Shown here: positions 11,005-19,138 of the stretch, piece after piece | Position numbering within the stretch: position 1 is the first letter of the stretch | Layout: each line of letters opens with the position of its first letter | Assembly (NCBI RefSeq): GCF_009910705.1 | Contig: NZ_JAAAXJ010000001.1 | Span: forward strand, 124,001 to 188,000 | DNA length: 64,000 bases | Source: Microvirga arsenatis | GTDB taxonomy: Bacteria; Pseudomonadota; Alphaproteobacteria; Rhizobiales; Beijerinckiaceae | Direction of reading: 5' to 3' | Translations under genes and position numbers: made by a program | The notes under the pieces: generated by a model | Seen by the model: only the letters and a program-made list of their open reading frames with translations | What the model was told of the DNA's origin: nothing | Databases searched by the model: none

Positions 11005-12486
11005 TCACTCCGTCCACGAAACCTCGGTCACGTCGTTGGACGGGATCGGGGAGTTCTCCCACAGGCCCTGCACCTTCGCGTTCCACACCCCGAGCTTGGG
11101 CAGCTGGAACAGGAAGAGGGCCGGCACGTCCTCGGCGAGGATCTTCTGCGCCTCGGCGTATTTGGCGAAGCGCGCCTTCTCGTCCGTGGTCTTGGAGGCC
11201 TCGGCGATCAAGGCTTTGAACCTGTCGTTCTTGTAGTTGAAGTAGTAGTTGTCGCGGGCGAAGATCTCGATGTCCAAGGGCTCCGTATGGGAGACGATGG
11301 TCACGTCGTAATCCTTGTTGCGGAAGACCTCTTCGATCCACTTGGCCGGGAACTCCGTGGGGACGATCTTCAGCTCGACGCCCACCTCCGCCAACATGGC
11401 CGAGAGCAGCTCCGCCGAGCGGCTGGCATAGGCCATCTGGGGCGACTTGATGGTGATGGAGAGCCCGTTGCCGAAGCCCGCCTCCTTCAGGAGCGCCTTC
11501 GCCTTCCCCACGTCGTAGGGAACGACGTTCGTGGTGTCCACGAAGGCCGGATGGTTGGGCGAGAAGAAGCTGCCGATCGGCTTGCCGAAGCCGGAATAGG
11601 CGCCCTCGATCAGCGCCTTGCGATCGACCGCATGCATGAGCGCGCGGCGCACGCGCACGTCGTCGAAGGGCTTTTTCGCGCTGTTGAGGCCCGCGACCGT
11701 CTCGCCCTCCGTGTTGCCGGCCACCGCCTTGAAGCGGGTGTCCTTCTGGAACGCGGCGAAGAGCTCCGGCGCACCGAGATTGGGGAAGGCGTCCACATCG
11801 CCTGCGCGAAGGGCGGCAACTTGAGCCTGCGCGTCGCTGATGAAGCGGAAGGTGACGCTTTCCAGCTTCACCTTGTCCTTCTGCCAGTAATCGGGGTTCT
11901 TGGTCAGCTCCACCCGGTCGCCGCGGGTCCAGGACTTGAACTTGAACGGCCCGGTGCCGACCGGGTTGGAGGCGTTGGCGGCCGCCGTCTCCGGCGCCAC
12001 GATCACCGCATCGCCCCAGCCGAGATAGTAGAGGAAGTTGCCCGAGGTCTCCTTCAGCTTAATCACCACGGTGGCGGGATCGGGCGTCTCGATGTAGGCG
12101 ATGGGCGCGAAGATCTGCTTCTGTGCGTTGGTGGATTTCGGGTCGCGGGCGCGGTCGAAGGCGAACTTCACGTCGGCGGAGTCGAAGCTCGTGCCGTCAT
12201 GGAACTTCACGCCCTCCTGCAGGCGGAACGTGTAGGTCAGCCCGTCCGGAGAGACTTCCCAGCTCTTGGCGAGCAGGGGCTGGACCTTGCCGTTCCGGTC
12301 GATCCGCACCAGGCCCTCGTAGAGATTGACCCAGGTGACCTCGCGGATGGCGACCGGGGCGGCGATGGTCGGATCGAGGCCCGGCGGCTCGATGGGCATG
12401 CCCACCACCAGGGAGGTCTTGGCGGCCAAAGCCGGAAGAGCGCTGACGGAGAGGAGGAGGGCGGCGGTCAGAAAACGCTTCGTCAT
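11005..12486 (-). CDS. ABC transporter substrate-binding protein, family 5 (peptide/solute)
   Basis: A 493-residue periplasmic receptor of the extracellular solute-binding family 5 (DppA/OppA-like). It has a Sec signal peptide (MTKRFLTAALLLSVSALPALA, cleaved near residue 22), then VVGMPIEPPGLDPTIA and the family segment LLAKSWEVSPDGLTYTFRL (residues 72-90) with EGVKFHDGTSFDSADV after it. The ligand cannot be named; family members bind peptides, nickel, opines, glutathione or sugars. It leads the group receptor, DUF559, DppB-type, DppC-type on the minus strand. The ATPase for this system is probably the fused protein at 15947-17575. Confidence 0.92.
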   Translation of the reverse strand: MTKRFLTAALLLSVSALPALAAKTSLVVGMPIEPPGLDPTIAAPVAIREVTWVNLYEGLVRIDRNGKVQPLLAKSWEVSPDGLTYTFRLQEGVKFHDGTSFDSADVKFAFDRARDPKSTNAQKQIFAPIAYIETPDPATVVIKLKETSGNFLYYLGWGDAVIVAPETAAANASNPVGTGPFKFKSWTRGDRVELTKNPDYWQKDKVKLESVTFRFISDAQAQVAALRAGDVDAFPNLGAPELFAAFQKDTRFKAVAGNTEGETVAGLNSAKKPFDDVRVRRALMHAVDRKALIEGAYSGFGKPIGSFFSPNHPAFVDTTNVVPYDVGKAKALLKEAGFGNGLSITIKSPQMAYASRSAELLSAMLAEVGVELKIVPTEFPAKWIEEVFRNKDYDVTIVSHTEPLDIEIFARDNYYFNYKNDRFKALIAEASKTTDEKARFAKYAEAQKILAEDVPALFLFQLPKLGVWNAKVQGLWENSPIPSNDVTEVSWTE

Positions 12487-12648
12487 CGGGCTTGAACTCC
12501 ATCCGGTTGGTCCGCAAAAGGCCGCGGGTCGCCTCAGCTTACGCAGGACCGCGCCGGATGGAAGACCGTCATTACCGATTGTTCACTTAACTTGGGCGGC
12601 CGAGGGGCCTATGCCGCTGAGGGATGCTGGCCAAGGAAAGGCATTGAG

Positions 12649-12936
12649 ATGGCTCATGAAACCGCACGGGTGCCCACGACGAGCGGCGCCCGCTACCTCC
12701 AGCAGCTCTGCAAGCACTGGAGCCACACGCTGGATGTCGAACTGTCCGAAACCGAAGGAATCGTCCGGTTCCCGGCTGCCGTGGCCACCATGACGGCGGA
12801 TCCCGAGGCCCTCACCGTGACAGTGGAAGCGGAGGACGACGGGACGCTCCAACGGATGAAGGGCGTGGTCGGCTCGCATCTCGACCGCTTCGCCTTCCGG
12901 GAGGCGCCGCTTCCGTTCGAATGGAAGGCAGGCTGA
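12649..12936 (+). CDS. DUF2218 domain-containing protein
   Basis: A 95-residue cytoplasmic protein matching the DUF2218 family, of unknown function, often found near transport or siderophore genes in alphaproteobacteria. Visible features are the YLQQLCKHWSH segment (residues 18-28) and the ending LDRFAFREAPLPFEWKAG, typical of the family. ATG 12649 is preferred because aaggaaag lies upstream; the frame extends back to 12592 without conserved residues. It is transcribed away from the ABC receptor gene across a 162-bp divergent gap and converges on the ankyrin gene. Confidence 0.78.
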   Translation: MAHETARVPTTSGARYLQQLCKHWSHTLDVELSETEGIVRFPAAVATMTADPEALTVTVEAEDDGTLQRMKGVVGSHLDRFAFREAPLPFEWKAG

Positions 12937-12953
12937 GGCAGTCGTCTCAGCCT
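12930..12953. terminator. Convergent hairpin between DUF2218 and ankyrin genes
   Basis: AGGCTGAG (12930-12937) pairs with CTCAGCCT (12946-12953) around an eight-base loop in the short gap between two convergent genes; the left arm overlaps the DUF2218 stop codon. No T-run is present on either side, so termination is a guess from position and structure. Confidence 0.4.
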
Positions 12954-12961
12954 GAAAGCCG

Positions 12962-13489
12962 CTACTCCGACCGAAGACCCACCAGCCTTCGCAGCGCTTC
13001 GGCCCCCCGGACGCGGCCGAGGTATTCCGCTTCCTCGAGCGGCGTTGCGCATTCGTCGATCCGGGTGCGGGCGTTCGGATCGGCCCCGCGCTGCAGCAGG
13101 ATCTCGACGGCCGCCGCATCGTCCATGCACGCCGCCTGATGGAGCGGCGTGTAGTCGTTCACCCCGCGCTGCTGGATATCAGCCCCATAATCCAGCAGCA
13201 GCTTCAGGCGCTCATGCCTGTCCGGCTGAGGCGAGTCGAGGGCGGAGAAGAGCGAGGGAAACCCGTTGCCCGGATAGTTCGGATCGGCTCCGAGCTCCAG
13301 AAGCTCCTTGACCAGGGAAAGGGGGCCATGAACGATGGCATGGTCGAGGCAGTACTCCTCGAAAATCGTGATTTCATAAGGAAGCTGGCCATTGGGGAAG
13401 TTCGGCGGATCGCCGAGGAGAGCCCGGATGGCCTTGAGATCCCCGGCCTCGATAGCCTGATGAAATGCCAGCGACAGTTTCGGATCCAT
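12962..13489 (-). CDS. Ankyrin-repeat protein
   Basis: A 175-residue protein made largely of ankyrin repeats, with no signal peptide. Repeat units can be seen at about residues 55-75 (SLVKELLELGADPNYPG), 92-112 (ERLKLLLDYGADIQQRG) and 113-150 (DYTPLHQAACMDDAAAVEIL then LLQRGADPNART). The N-terminal part (residues 1-50, ending FEEYCLDHAIVHG) may be a degenerate repeat. Such proteins bind partner proteins; no function can be assigned. It lies between the ABC receptor gene and an SDR gene on the same strand. Confidence 0.85.
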   Translation of the reverse strand: MDPKLSLAFHQAIEAGDLKAIRALLGDPPNFPNGQLPYEITIFEEYCLDHAIVHGPLSLVKELLELGADPNYPGNGFPSLFSALDSPQPDRHERLKLLLDYGADIQQRGVNDYTPLHQAACMDDAAAVEILLQRGADPNARTRIDECATPLEEAEYLGRVRGAEALRRLVGLRSE

Positions 13490-13560
13490 CCAGCCAACCC
13501 TTCCCGTACGGGTTGCCGGCGAGGCCCCGAACTCCTGTCACGGTATAGCATGAGTTCGGC

Positions 13561-14310
13561 TTAGATGCACCGGCCTCCGTCCACCTCCAGCACCACGCCG
13601 GTGATCATGCTGGCCTCGTCGGAGGCGAGGTAGAGGGCGGCGTTGGCGATGTCCTGCGGGGTGGAGAAGCGGCCGAGCGGGATCGAGCTGACGAAGAGCT
13701 CGCGCTTCTGCGGCGTGTCCTCGCCCATGAAGGTGGCGAGCAGCGGCGTATCGCCGGCGACGGGGGCGAGCGCGCAGACGCGGATCCTGTGGGGGGCGAG
13801 CTCCACGGCCATGGACTTGGTCATGGTGTGCACGGCGCCCTTGGTGCTGTTGTACCAGGTGAGGCCGGGGCGCGGGCGCAGGCCCGCAGTCGAGCCCACA
13901 TTGATGAACACGCCGCTGCCCTGGGCCTGCATCAGCGGCACCGCGGCCTTGGCGAAGAGATAGATCGACTTCACGTTCACCGCGAAGACCCGGTCGAACT
14001 CGTCCTCCTCGACCTCCAGCATCGGGCGGTTGCGGTGGCTGATGCCCGCATTGTTGACGACGATGTCGAGCTTGCCGAAGGCGGCGACGGTCTTCTCCAC
14101 CGCCGCGTTCACGTCGGCCGCCTTCGACACGTCGGCCGCAAGGCCGATGGCGCCGGCGCCGATCTCCCCGGCGGCGCTCCTGGCGGCGGCTTCGTTGATG
14201 TCGACGATGGCGACCTTCGCACCCTCGCGGGCGAAGGTCTGCGCGATGCCCAGACCGAAGCCCGACCCGGCGCCCGTCACGAGCGCCACCTTGCCTTCAA
14301 GGCGATTCAT
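13561..14310 (-). CDS. Short-chain dehydrogenase/reductase (classical SDR)
   Basis: A 249-residue NAD(P)-dependent oxidoreductase. The cofactor motif TGAGSGFG is at residues 12-19, NNAG at 86-89, and the catalytic set is Ser140, Tyr153 and Lys157 (YNSTK). Asp37 after the second beta strand (VAIVDI) favours NAD(H) over NADP(H). The C-terminus MITGVVLEVDGGRCI is typical. The substrate is unknown; it belongs to the glucose-1-dehydrogenase/3-oxoacyl reductase-like group. It follows the aldehyde dehydrogenase gene on the same strand, separated by repeat copy B, so an alcohol to aldehyde to acid sequence with that enzyme is possible. Confidence 0.9.
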   Translation of the reverse strand: MNRLEGKVALVTGAGSGFGLGIAQTFAREGAKVAIVDINEAAARSAAGEIGAGAIGLAADVSKAADVNAAVEKTVAAFGKLDIVVNNAGISHRNRPMLEVEEDEFDRVFAVNVKSIYLFAKAAVPLMQAQGSGVFINVGSTAGLRPRPGLTWYNSTKGAVHTMTKSMAVELAPHRIRVCALAPVAGDTPLLATFMGEDTPQKRELFVSSIPLGRFSTPQDIANAALYLASDEASMITGVVLEVDGGRCI

Positions 14311-14353
14311 GGTTCTTCCCTACCTTTGTGACTGTCGTTTTGTCATACTCCGC

Positions 14354-14456
14354 CCTCATCCTGAGGAGCGGACGAAGTTTGCGTCTCGAAGGAGCCTCCA
14401 GTGCTCTCCGGATCCTCCTTCGAGACGGTCGCTCAAGCGACCTCCTCAGGAGGAGG
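14354..14456. repeat. Dispersed palindromic repeat, family 1, copy B
   Basis: A 103-bp element matching the copy at 8510-8612. The left outer arm is 14354-14368, the inner arms lie at 14384-14394 and 14415-14425, and the right outer arm 14442-14456 differs at one base (AGGAGG for AGGATG). The asymmetric spacers between outer and inner arms (14369-14383 and 14426-14441) run in the same direction as in copy A, but the 20-base centre (14395-14414) matches the reverse complement of copy A's centre. It lies between the aldehyde dehydrogenase stop and the SDR start. Confidence 0.9.
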
Positions 14457-14477
14457 GCAGTGTTTTCCAAACCTGCT

Positions 14478-15950
14478 TTATCCGTGCGCGACGACGAGCG
14501 TGCGGGTCGTCGTGAACTCGATCAGGCCCTCGAAGCCCTTCTCGCGGCCATGGCCGGAACGGCCGAAGCCGCCGAAGGGCAGCTCGATGCCGCCGCCGGC
14601 GCCGTAGCAGTTCACGAAGACCTGGCCGGCACGCATGGCGCGGGCGACGCGGGGCGCACGCATGGCATCCCGGGTCCACACCCCGGCCGCAAGCCCGTAG
14701 GGCGTGCCGTTGGCGAGCCGGATCGCCTCCGCCTCGTCCTCGAAGGGGGTTGCCACCAGCACCGGGCCGAAGACCTCCTCCTGCGACAGGATGCTGTCGT
14801 GCGGCACCGGGGCGAGGAGGGCGGGGGCCACGTAGTAGCCGCCGGGGGGCGCATCGAGGCACACGACGCCCTCCGCGACGATGGAGAGTCCCTCGTTGCG
14901 GCCGCGCTCCAGGTAGCCCATCACGCGGCGCTGCTGGGCCTGGTTGATCATGGGGCCGAGATCCGGCTCGCGCTCGGGATGGCCGGCGCGCAGGGTGCGG
15001 AAGCGCTCGGCGACCGCATCGACCACGTCCTGGAAGATGCCGCGCTGGATCAGCAGGCGGCTGCCGGCCGAGCAGGTCTGGCCGCCGTTCTGGATGATGG
15101 CGCTGACGAGGGTGGGCAGCGCCCGCTCGAGATCCGCATCGTCGAACACCAGCTGCGCCGACTTGCCGCCGAGCTCGAGGGTGACGCCCACATGGTTCTT
15201 GGCTGCTGCGATCTGCACCGCCGTGCCGGTCTCGGGGCTGCCGGTGAAGGACAGGAAGTCGATGCCCGGGTGGCCGGCGAGCGCCGCGCCCGCCGTGCGG
15301 CCGAGACCCGTCACCACGTTCAGCGCGCCGTCGGGCAGGCCGGCCTCGCGGGCGAGCGCAGAGACGCGCAGGATCGTCAGCGAGGCGTCCTCCGCCGGCT
15401 TCACCACCGTGGCGTTGCCGGCGGCGAGCGCGGCGCCCACCGAGCGGCCGAAGATCTGCATCGGGTAGTTCCAGGGGACGATGTGCCCCGTCACCCCGTG
15501 CGGCACCCGCTCGACGCCGACGAAATGGGTGTTGAGATAGGGGATCACGTCGCCGTGCAGCTTGTCGGCGGCGCTGCCGTAGAACTCGAAATAGCGGGCG
15601 AGCGCGATCGCATCGGCGCGCGACTGGCGCAGGGGCTTTCCGTTGTCGCGGCTTTCCAGCAGCGCAAGCTCGTCGGCCCGGGCTTCGATCAGGGTCGCGA
15701 GCTTCATGAGCAGGCGCCCGCGCTCGGTGGCGGTCAGCCTGCCCCAGGCGCCGTCGAGAGCCGTGCGCGCAGCCGCGACGGCCTCGTCGATATCCTGGGG
15801 CGTTCCGGCTGCGATGCGGGCGAAGAGCGAGCCGTCGACGGGCGAGAACACGTCGAGGGTCATGCCGTCCGAGGCGGGGCGCTCGCGCCCGCCGATGAGA
15901 TTCTGGAACACCATGTGGGGCGCGATGGGCGCGCGGACCTGATCGTTCAC
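14478..15950 (-). CDS. Aldehyde dehydrogenase family protein
   Basis: A 490-residue NAD(P)-dependent aldehyde dehydrogenase. Catalytic residues are present: Asn161 in VPWNYP, Glu259 in LELGGK and nucleophile Cys293 in GQTCSAG; FTGS at 235-238 and Lys184 bind the cofactor. The substrate is not evident; the sequence is of the broad betaine/amino-aldehyde-like class. Its start codon overlaps the stop of the ABC ATPase gene by four bases (ATGA), tying it to the transporter and suggesting it oxidises something derived from the imported solute. Confidence 0.92.
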   Translation of the reverse strand: MNDQVRAPIAPHMVFQNLIGGRERPASDGMTLDVFSPVDGSLFARIAAGTPQDIDEAVAAARTALDGAWGRLTATERGRLLMKLATLIEARADELALLESRDNGKPLRQSRADAIALARYFEFYGSAADKLHGDVIPYLNTHFVGVERVPHGVTGHIVPWNYPMQIFGRSVGAALAAGNATVVKPAEDASLTILRVSALAREAGLPDGALNVVTGLGRTAGAALAGHPGIDFLSFTGSPETGTAVQIAAAKNHVGVTLELGGKSAQLVFDDADLERALPTLVSAIIQNGGQTCSAGSRLLIQRGIFQDVVDAVAERFRTLRAGHPEREPDLGPMINQAQQRRVMGYLERGRNEGLSIVAEGVVCLDAPPGGYYVAPALLAPVPHDSILSQEEVFGPVLVATPFEDEAEAIRLANGTPYGLAAGVWTRDAMRAPRVARAMRAGQVFVNCYGAGGGIELPFGGFGRSGHGREKGFEGLIEFTTTRTLVVAHG

Positions 15951-17575
15951 GGGGCGTCTCCCTCAATCATCCTGTTCATGCCCGGCACGGCGGCCAGGAG
16001 CTGGCGGGTATAGGCATCCCGCGGATGCGCGAAGAGTTGCGCGGTTTCGGCCATTTCGACAATCCGACCTTTTTGCATGACAGCCACGCGGTCGCAGATC
16101 TGGGCGGCGACCCGCAGGTCGTGGGTGATGAACAGGATGGCTAGCCCGAACTCCTCCTGAAGCCCTTTCAGCAGCTTCAGGATCTCGGCCTGGACCGACA
16201 CGTCGAGGGCCGAGACGGCCTCGTCGGCCACCAGCACGTCCGGCCGCATGGCAAGCGCGCGGGCGATGCCGATGCGCTGGCGCTGGCCGCCGGAGAACTC
16301 GTGCGGGTAGCGGTCCACGGCCTGGGCCGGCAGGCCGACCTTCTCCAGCAGGATTTTGGCCACGTCCAGCGCCTTCTCCGGACTCTCGCCTTGCGTGACC
16401 GGCCCTTCGGCGATGATCCGGCCCACGGTGCGGCGCGGGTTGAGGGAGGCGAAGGGGTCCTGGAACACCATCTGGATCTTGCGCCGGTGGGGCCTCAGGC
16501 TGCGCTGGGAGAGGGCTCCGAAGGACACATTCCCGATGGCGATGGCGCCGCCGTCGGGCTCGATGAGCCGCAGGACGCAGCGCCCGACCGTGGACTTGCC
16601 GGATCCGGACTCGCCCACGAGCCCGAGCGTCTCGCCGCGGCGGATGCTGAAGCTCACCGCATCCGCCGCCTGGACCTCGCGGCCTTTGCGGAAGAAGCCG
16701 CGCCCGCCATAGGTTTTCGTGAGGCCGTCGACTTTGAGCGCGACGGGCTCGCCCGCCAGAACCTTCGGCGCGGGCGGGGTCAGGGACGGCACCGCTGCCA
16801 GCAGCCGCCTCGTATAGGGGTGCTGCGGGCGGGTGAGCACCTCCTCGGCCGTTCCTTCCTCCACGAGTTCGCCGTGCTGCAGCACGGCGACCCGATCGGC
16901 GATCTCGGCCACCACGCCGAAATCGTGGGTGATGAACAGCACCGCCGTGCCCTTCTTGCGGCGCAGGTTGTCCATGAGCCTGAGCACCTGCGCCTGGGTG
17001 GTCACGTCGAGCGCGGTGGTCGGCTCGTCGGCGATCAGGAGCTTCGGCTCGAGCGCGAGGGCCATGGCGATCATCACCCGCTGGCGCTGGCCGCCGGAGA
17101 GCTCGTGCGGATAGGCCTTCGCGATCAGCTCCGGGTGCGGCAGGTTGACCTCGGCGAGGAGGTCGAGCACGCGGCGCTCGCGCTCGGCAGGCGTGAGCAG
17201 GCCATGGGCGCGAAAAGTCTCGGCAATCTGGTCCGCCACCCGCATCACCGGGTTCAGCGAGGTCATGGGCTCCTGGAACACGGTGCCGACCTCCCGGCCG
17301 CGCACGTCGCACCAGCCCGCCTCGTCGAGGGAGAGAAGATCGCGTCCGCCGAGCCGGATCGAGCCTGCGAGAACCTCGACTCCCCGCGGCAGCAGGCCGA
17401 TGGCGGCCATGGCGGTCATGGACTTGCCCGAGCCGGATTCGCCCACCACGCAAAGGGTCTCGCCCGGGTTGATGGAGAGCGACACATTCCGGATCGCGTG
17501 CTGCCTATCGGCCAGGGCGGGCAGGCCGATGGAGAGGCTCTCGATCGACAGCACGGGGGAGGGGCCGTTCACCAT
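15947..17575 (-). CDS. Fused two-domain ABC transporter ATPase (DppD-DppF type)
   Basis: A 542-residue protein with two complete ABC ATPase domains, as in fused DppD-DppF or YejF-type importers, energising a peptide/solute permease pair. Domain 1: Walker A GESGSGKS at 45-52, signature LSGGQRQRV, Walker B LLIADEPTTALD. Domain 2: a second GESGSGKST, signature FSGGQRQRIGIARAL and VLVADEAVSALD; note Ala in place of the usual Pro after the Walker B Glu. ATG 17575 has aggag five bases upstream; 17614 is an in-frame alternative. It is the likely partner of the permeases at 8.6-10.4 kb, which lack their own ATPase. Confidence 0.92.
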   Translation of the reverse strand: MVNGPSPVLSIESLSIGLPALADRQHAIRNVSLSINPGETLCVVGESGSGKSMTAMAAIGLLPRGVEVLAGSIRLGGRDLLSLDEAGWCDVRGREVGTVFQEPMTSLNPVMRVADQIAETFRAHGLLTPAERERRVLDLLAEVNLPHPELIAKAYPHELSGGQRQRVMIAMALALEPKLLIADEPTTALDVTTQAQVLRLMDNLRRKKGTAVLFITHDFGVVAEIADRVAVLQHGELVEEGTAEEVLTRPQHPYTRRLLAAVPSLTPPAPKVLAGEPVALKVDGLTKTYGGRGFFRKGREVQAADAVSFSIRRGETLGLVGESGSGKSTVGRCVLRLIEPDGGAIAIGNVSFGALSQRSLRPHRRKIQMVFQDPFASLNPRRTVGRIIAEGPVTQGESPEKALDVAKILLEKVGLPAQAVDRYPHEFSGGQRQRIGIARALAMRPDVLVADEAVSALDVSVQAEILKLLKGLQEEFGLAILFITHDLRVAAQICDRVAVMQKGRIVEMAETAQLFAHPRDAYTRQLLAAVPGMNRMIEGDAP

Positions 17576-17710
17576 CAGACTCCTGCGCGGGTGGCAAAGG
17601 GTTATCCTTGCCATCTCTCACGCTCCGTCAATCCGTCTCCTCCGCCCTCATGTTGAGAATGGTGTCCGCTCCGCCATATGATGGCCTGACCCAAGGCGGA
17701 GCCCCAGCAC

Positions 17711-19138
17711 GTGCACGATGCCGTTCCCGATCCCGTGAGGGACAGGCTGCAGATCTGCTTCCAGGCGCAGCGGCGCGCCCTTGCGGATGAGGGGGCGCTG
17801 TCGCCCGAACGGCGGGACGAGGCGCTCGCACGGCTCGCCGAGGCCATCGTGCGCCATGCGGACAGCTTCGCGAAGGCCGTCGCTGCGGATTTCGGGCACC
17901 GCTCCGCGCACGAGACGAAGCTGGCCGATCTCTACCCGGTCGTCGCCAGCCTGCGCCACGCGCGAAAAAACTTCCGCCGGTGGATGAAGCCGCGGCGGCG
18001 TCCGATCCGGCTCATGTTCCAGCCCGGATCGGGGCGGGTTCTCTATCAGCCTCTCGGCATGGTGGGCATCGTGAGCCCCTGGAACTACCCGGTCCAGCTC
18101 GCGCTCTCGCCGCTCGCGGGAGCGCTGGCGGCCGGCAACCGCATCATGCTCAAGCCGTCGGAGCTGACGCCGCGCACCTCCACGCTGCTGGAGGAGGTGA
18201 TGGCGGAGGTCTTCGATCCCGCGGAGGCGGCCGTCGTGCAGGGCGGGCCCGACGTGGCGCGGGCCTTCACGCGCCTTCCCTTCGACCATCTGCTCTTCAC
18301 CGGCTCCACGGCCGTGGGGCGCCAGGTGATGCAGGCGGCCGCCGAGAACCTCGTGCCGGTGACGCTGGAGCTGGGGGGCAAGTCGCCGGCTCTCGTGGCG
18401 CCGGATTTCCCCCTCGCCAAGGCGGCGGAGCGGATCGCCGTCGGCAAGCTCTTCAATGCCGGCCAGACCTGCATCGCGCCCGACTACGTGCTCGTGCCGC
18501 GCGAGCGGGAAGAGGCCTTCGCCGCGGCCTATGGAGCAGCGGTCGCAAGGCTCTACCCGACGCTTGCGCAAAACCCCGACTATACGGCCATCGTCAGCGA
18601 GCGCCACTACGAACGCCTCCGCCGCCTGGTCGCCGATGCGGAGGAGCGCGGCGCGTCCGTGCACGAGATCAATCCGGCGGGCGAGGCCCTCGACCCCGCG
18701 CAGCGCAAGCTCGCCCCCGTGGTGCTCACCGGCGTGCCGGACCATGCGCAGGCCATGCGGGAGGAGATCTTCGGGCCTGTGCTTCCGGTCGTGGGTTACG
18801 ACGACGTCGAGGGCGCCTGCCGCTTCGTCGGCGCCCGGCCGCATCCCCTGGCGCTCTACGTGTTCAGCCATGACGCGAGCACGGTGGACCGCGTGCTGGC
18901 CAGGACCCGTTCCGGCGGGGTCGCGGTCAACGAGACGCTCCTGCATTGCGTGCAGGAGGAGCTGCCCTTCGGCGGCGTGGGCGCGAGCGGCATGGGCGCC
19001 TATCACGGCGAGGCGGGCTTCAGGACCTTCAGCCATGCCCGCTCCGTGTTCCGCCAGGCGCGCATCAACGGCGCCGGCATGACGAAGCCGCCCTATGGCA
19101 GCCGCATGAACCGCCTCCTGTCTATGCTGCTGCGCTAG
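17711..19138 (+). CDS. Coniferyl-aldehyde dehydrogenase-like protein
   Basis: A 475-residue aldehyde dehydrogenase of the short class that includes coniferyl-aldehyde dehydrogenase (CalB) and fatty-aldehyde enzymes, oxidising aromatic or long-chain aldehydes with NAD(P). Visible are Asn125 in SPWNYP, FTGST at 196-200, Glu220 in LELGGK and Cys254 in GQTCIAPDY; the ending ELPFGGVGASGMGAYHGEAG then FRTFSHARSV is characteristic. The start is GTG at 17711 with aaggcgga upstream; no earlier in-frame ATG is better. It is divergent from the ABC ATPase gene across a short promoter region and convergent with the sensor kinase gene, whose stop it overlaps by 17 bases. Confidence 0.85.
   Translation: MHDAVPDPVRDRLQICFQAQRRALADEGALSPERRDEALARLAEAIVRHADSFAKAVAADFGHRSAHETKLADLYPVVASLRHARKNFRRWMKPRRRPIRLMFQPGSGRVLYQPLGMVGIVSPWNYPVQLALSPLAGALAAGNRIMLKPSELTPRTSTLLEEVMAEVFDPAEAAVVQGGPDVARAFTRLPFDHLLFTGSTAVGRQVMQAAAENLVPVTLELGGKSPALVAPDFPLAKAAERIAVGKLFNAGQTCIAPDYVLVPREREEAFAAAYGAAVARLYPTLAQNPDYTAIVSERHYERLRRLVADAEERGASVHEINPAGEALDPAQRKLAPVVLTGVPDHAQAMREEIFGPVLPVVGYDDVEGACRFVGARPHPLALYVFSHDASTVDRVLARTRSGGVAVNETLLHCVQEELPFGGVGASGMGAYHGEAGFRTFSHARSVFRQARINGAGMTKPPYGSRMNRLLSMLLR

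Noticed and set aside
10443..14456. Insertion sequence or composite transposon bounded by the repeats
   Set aside because: No transposase frame, no terminal inverted repeats of IS type and no target duplication seen; these are short palindromic units.
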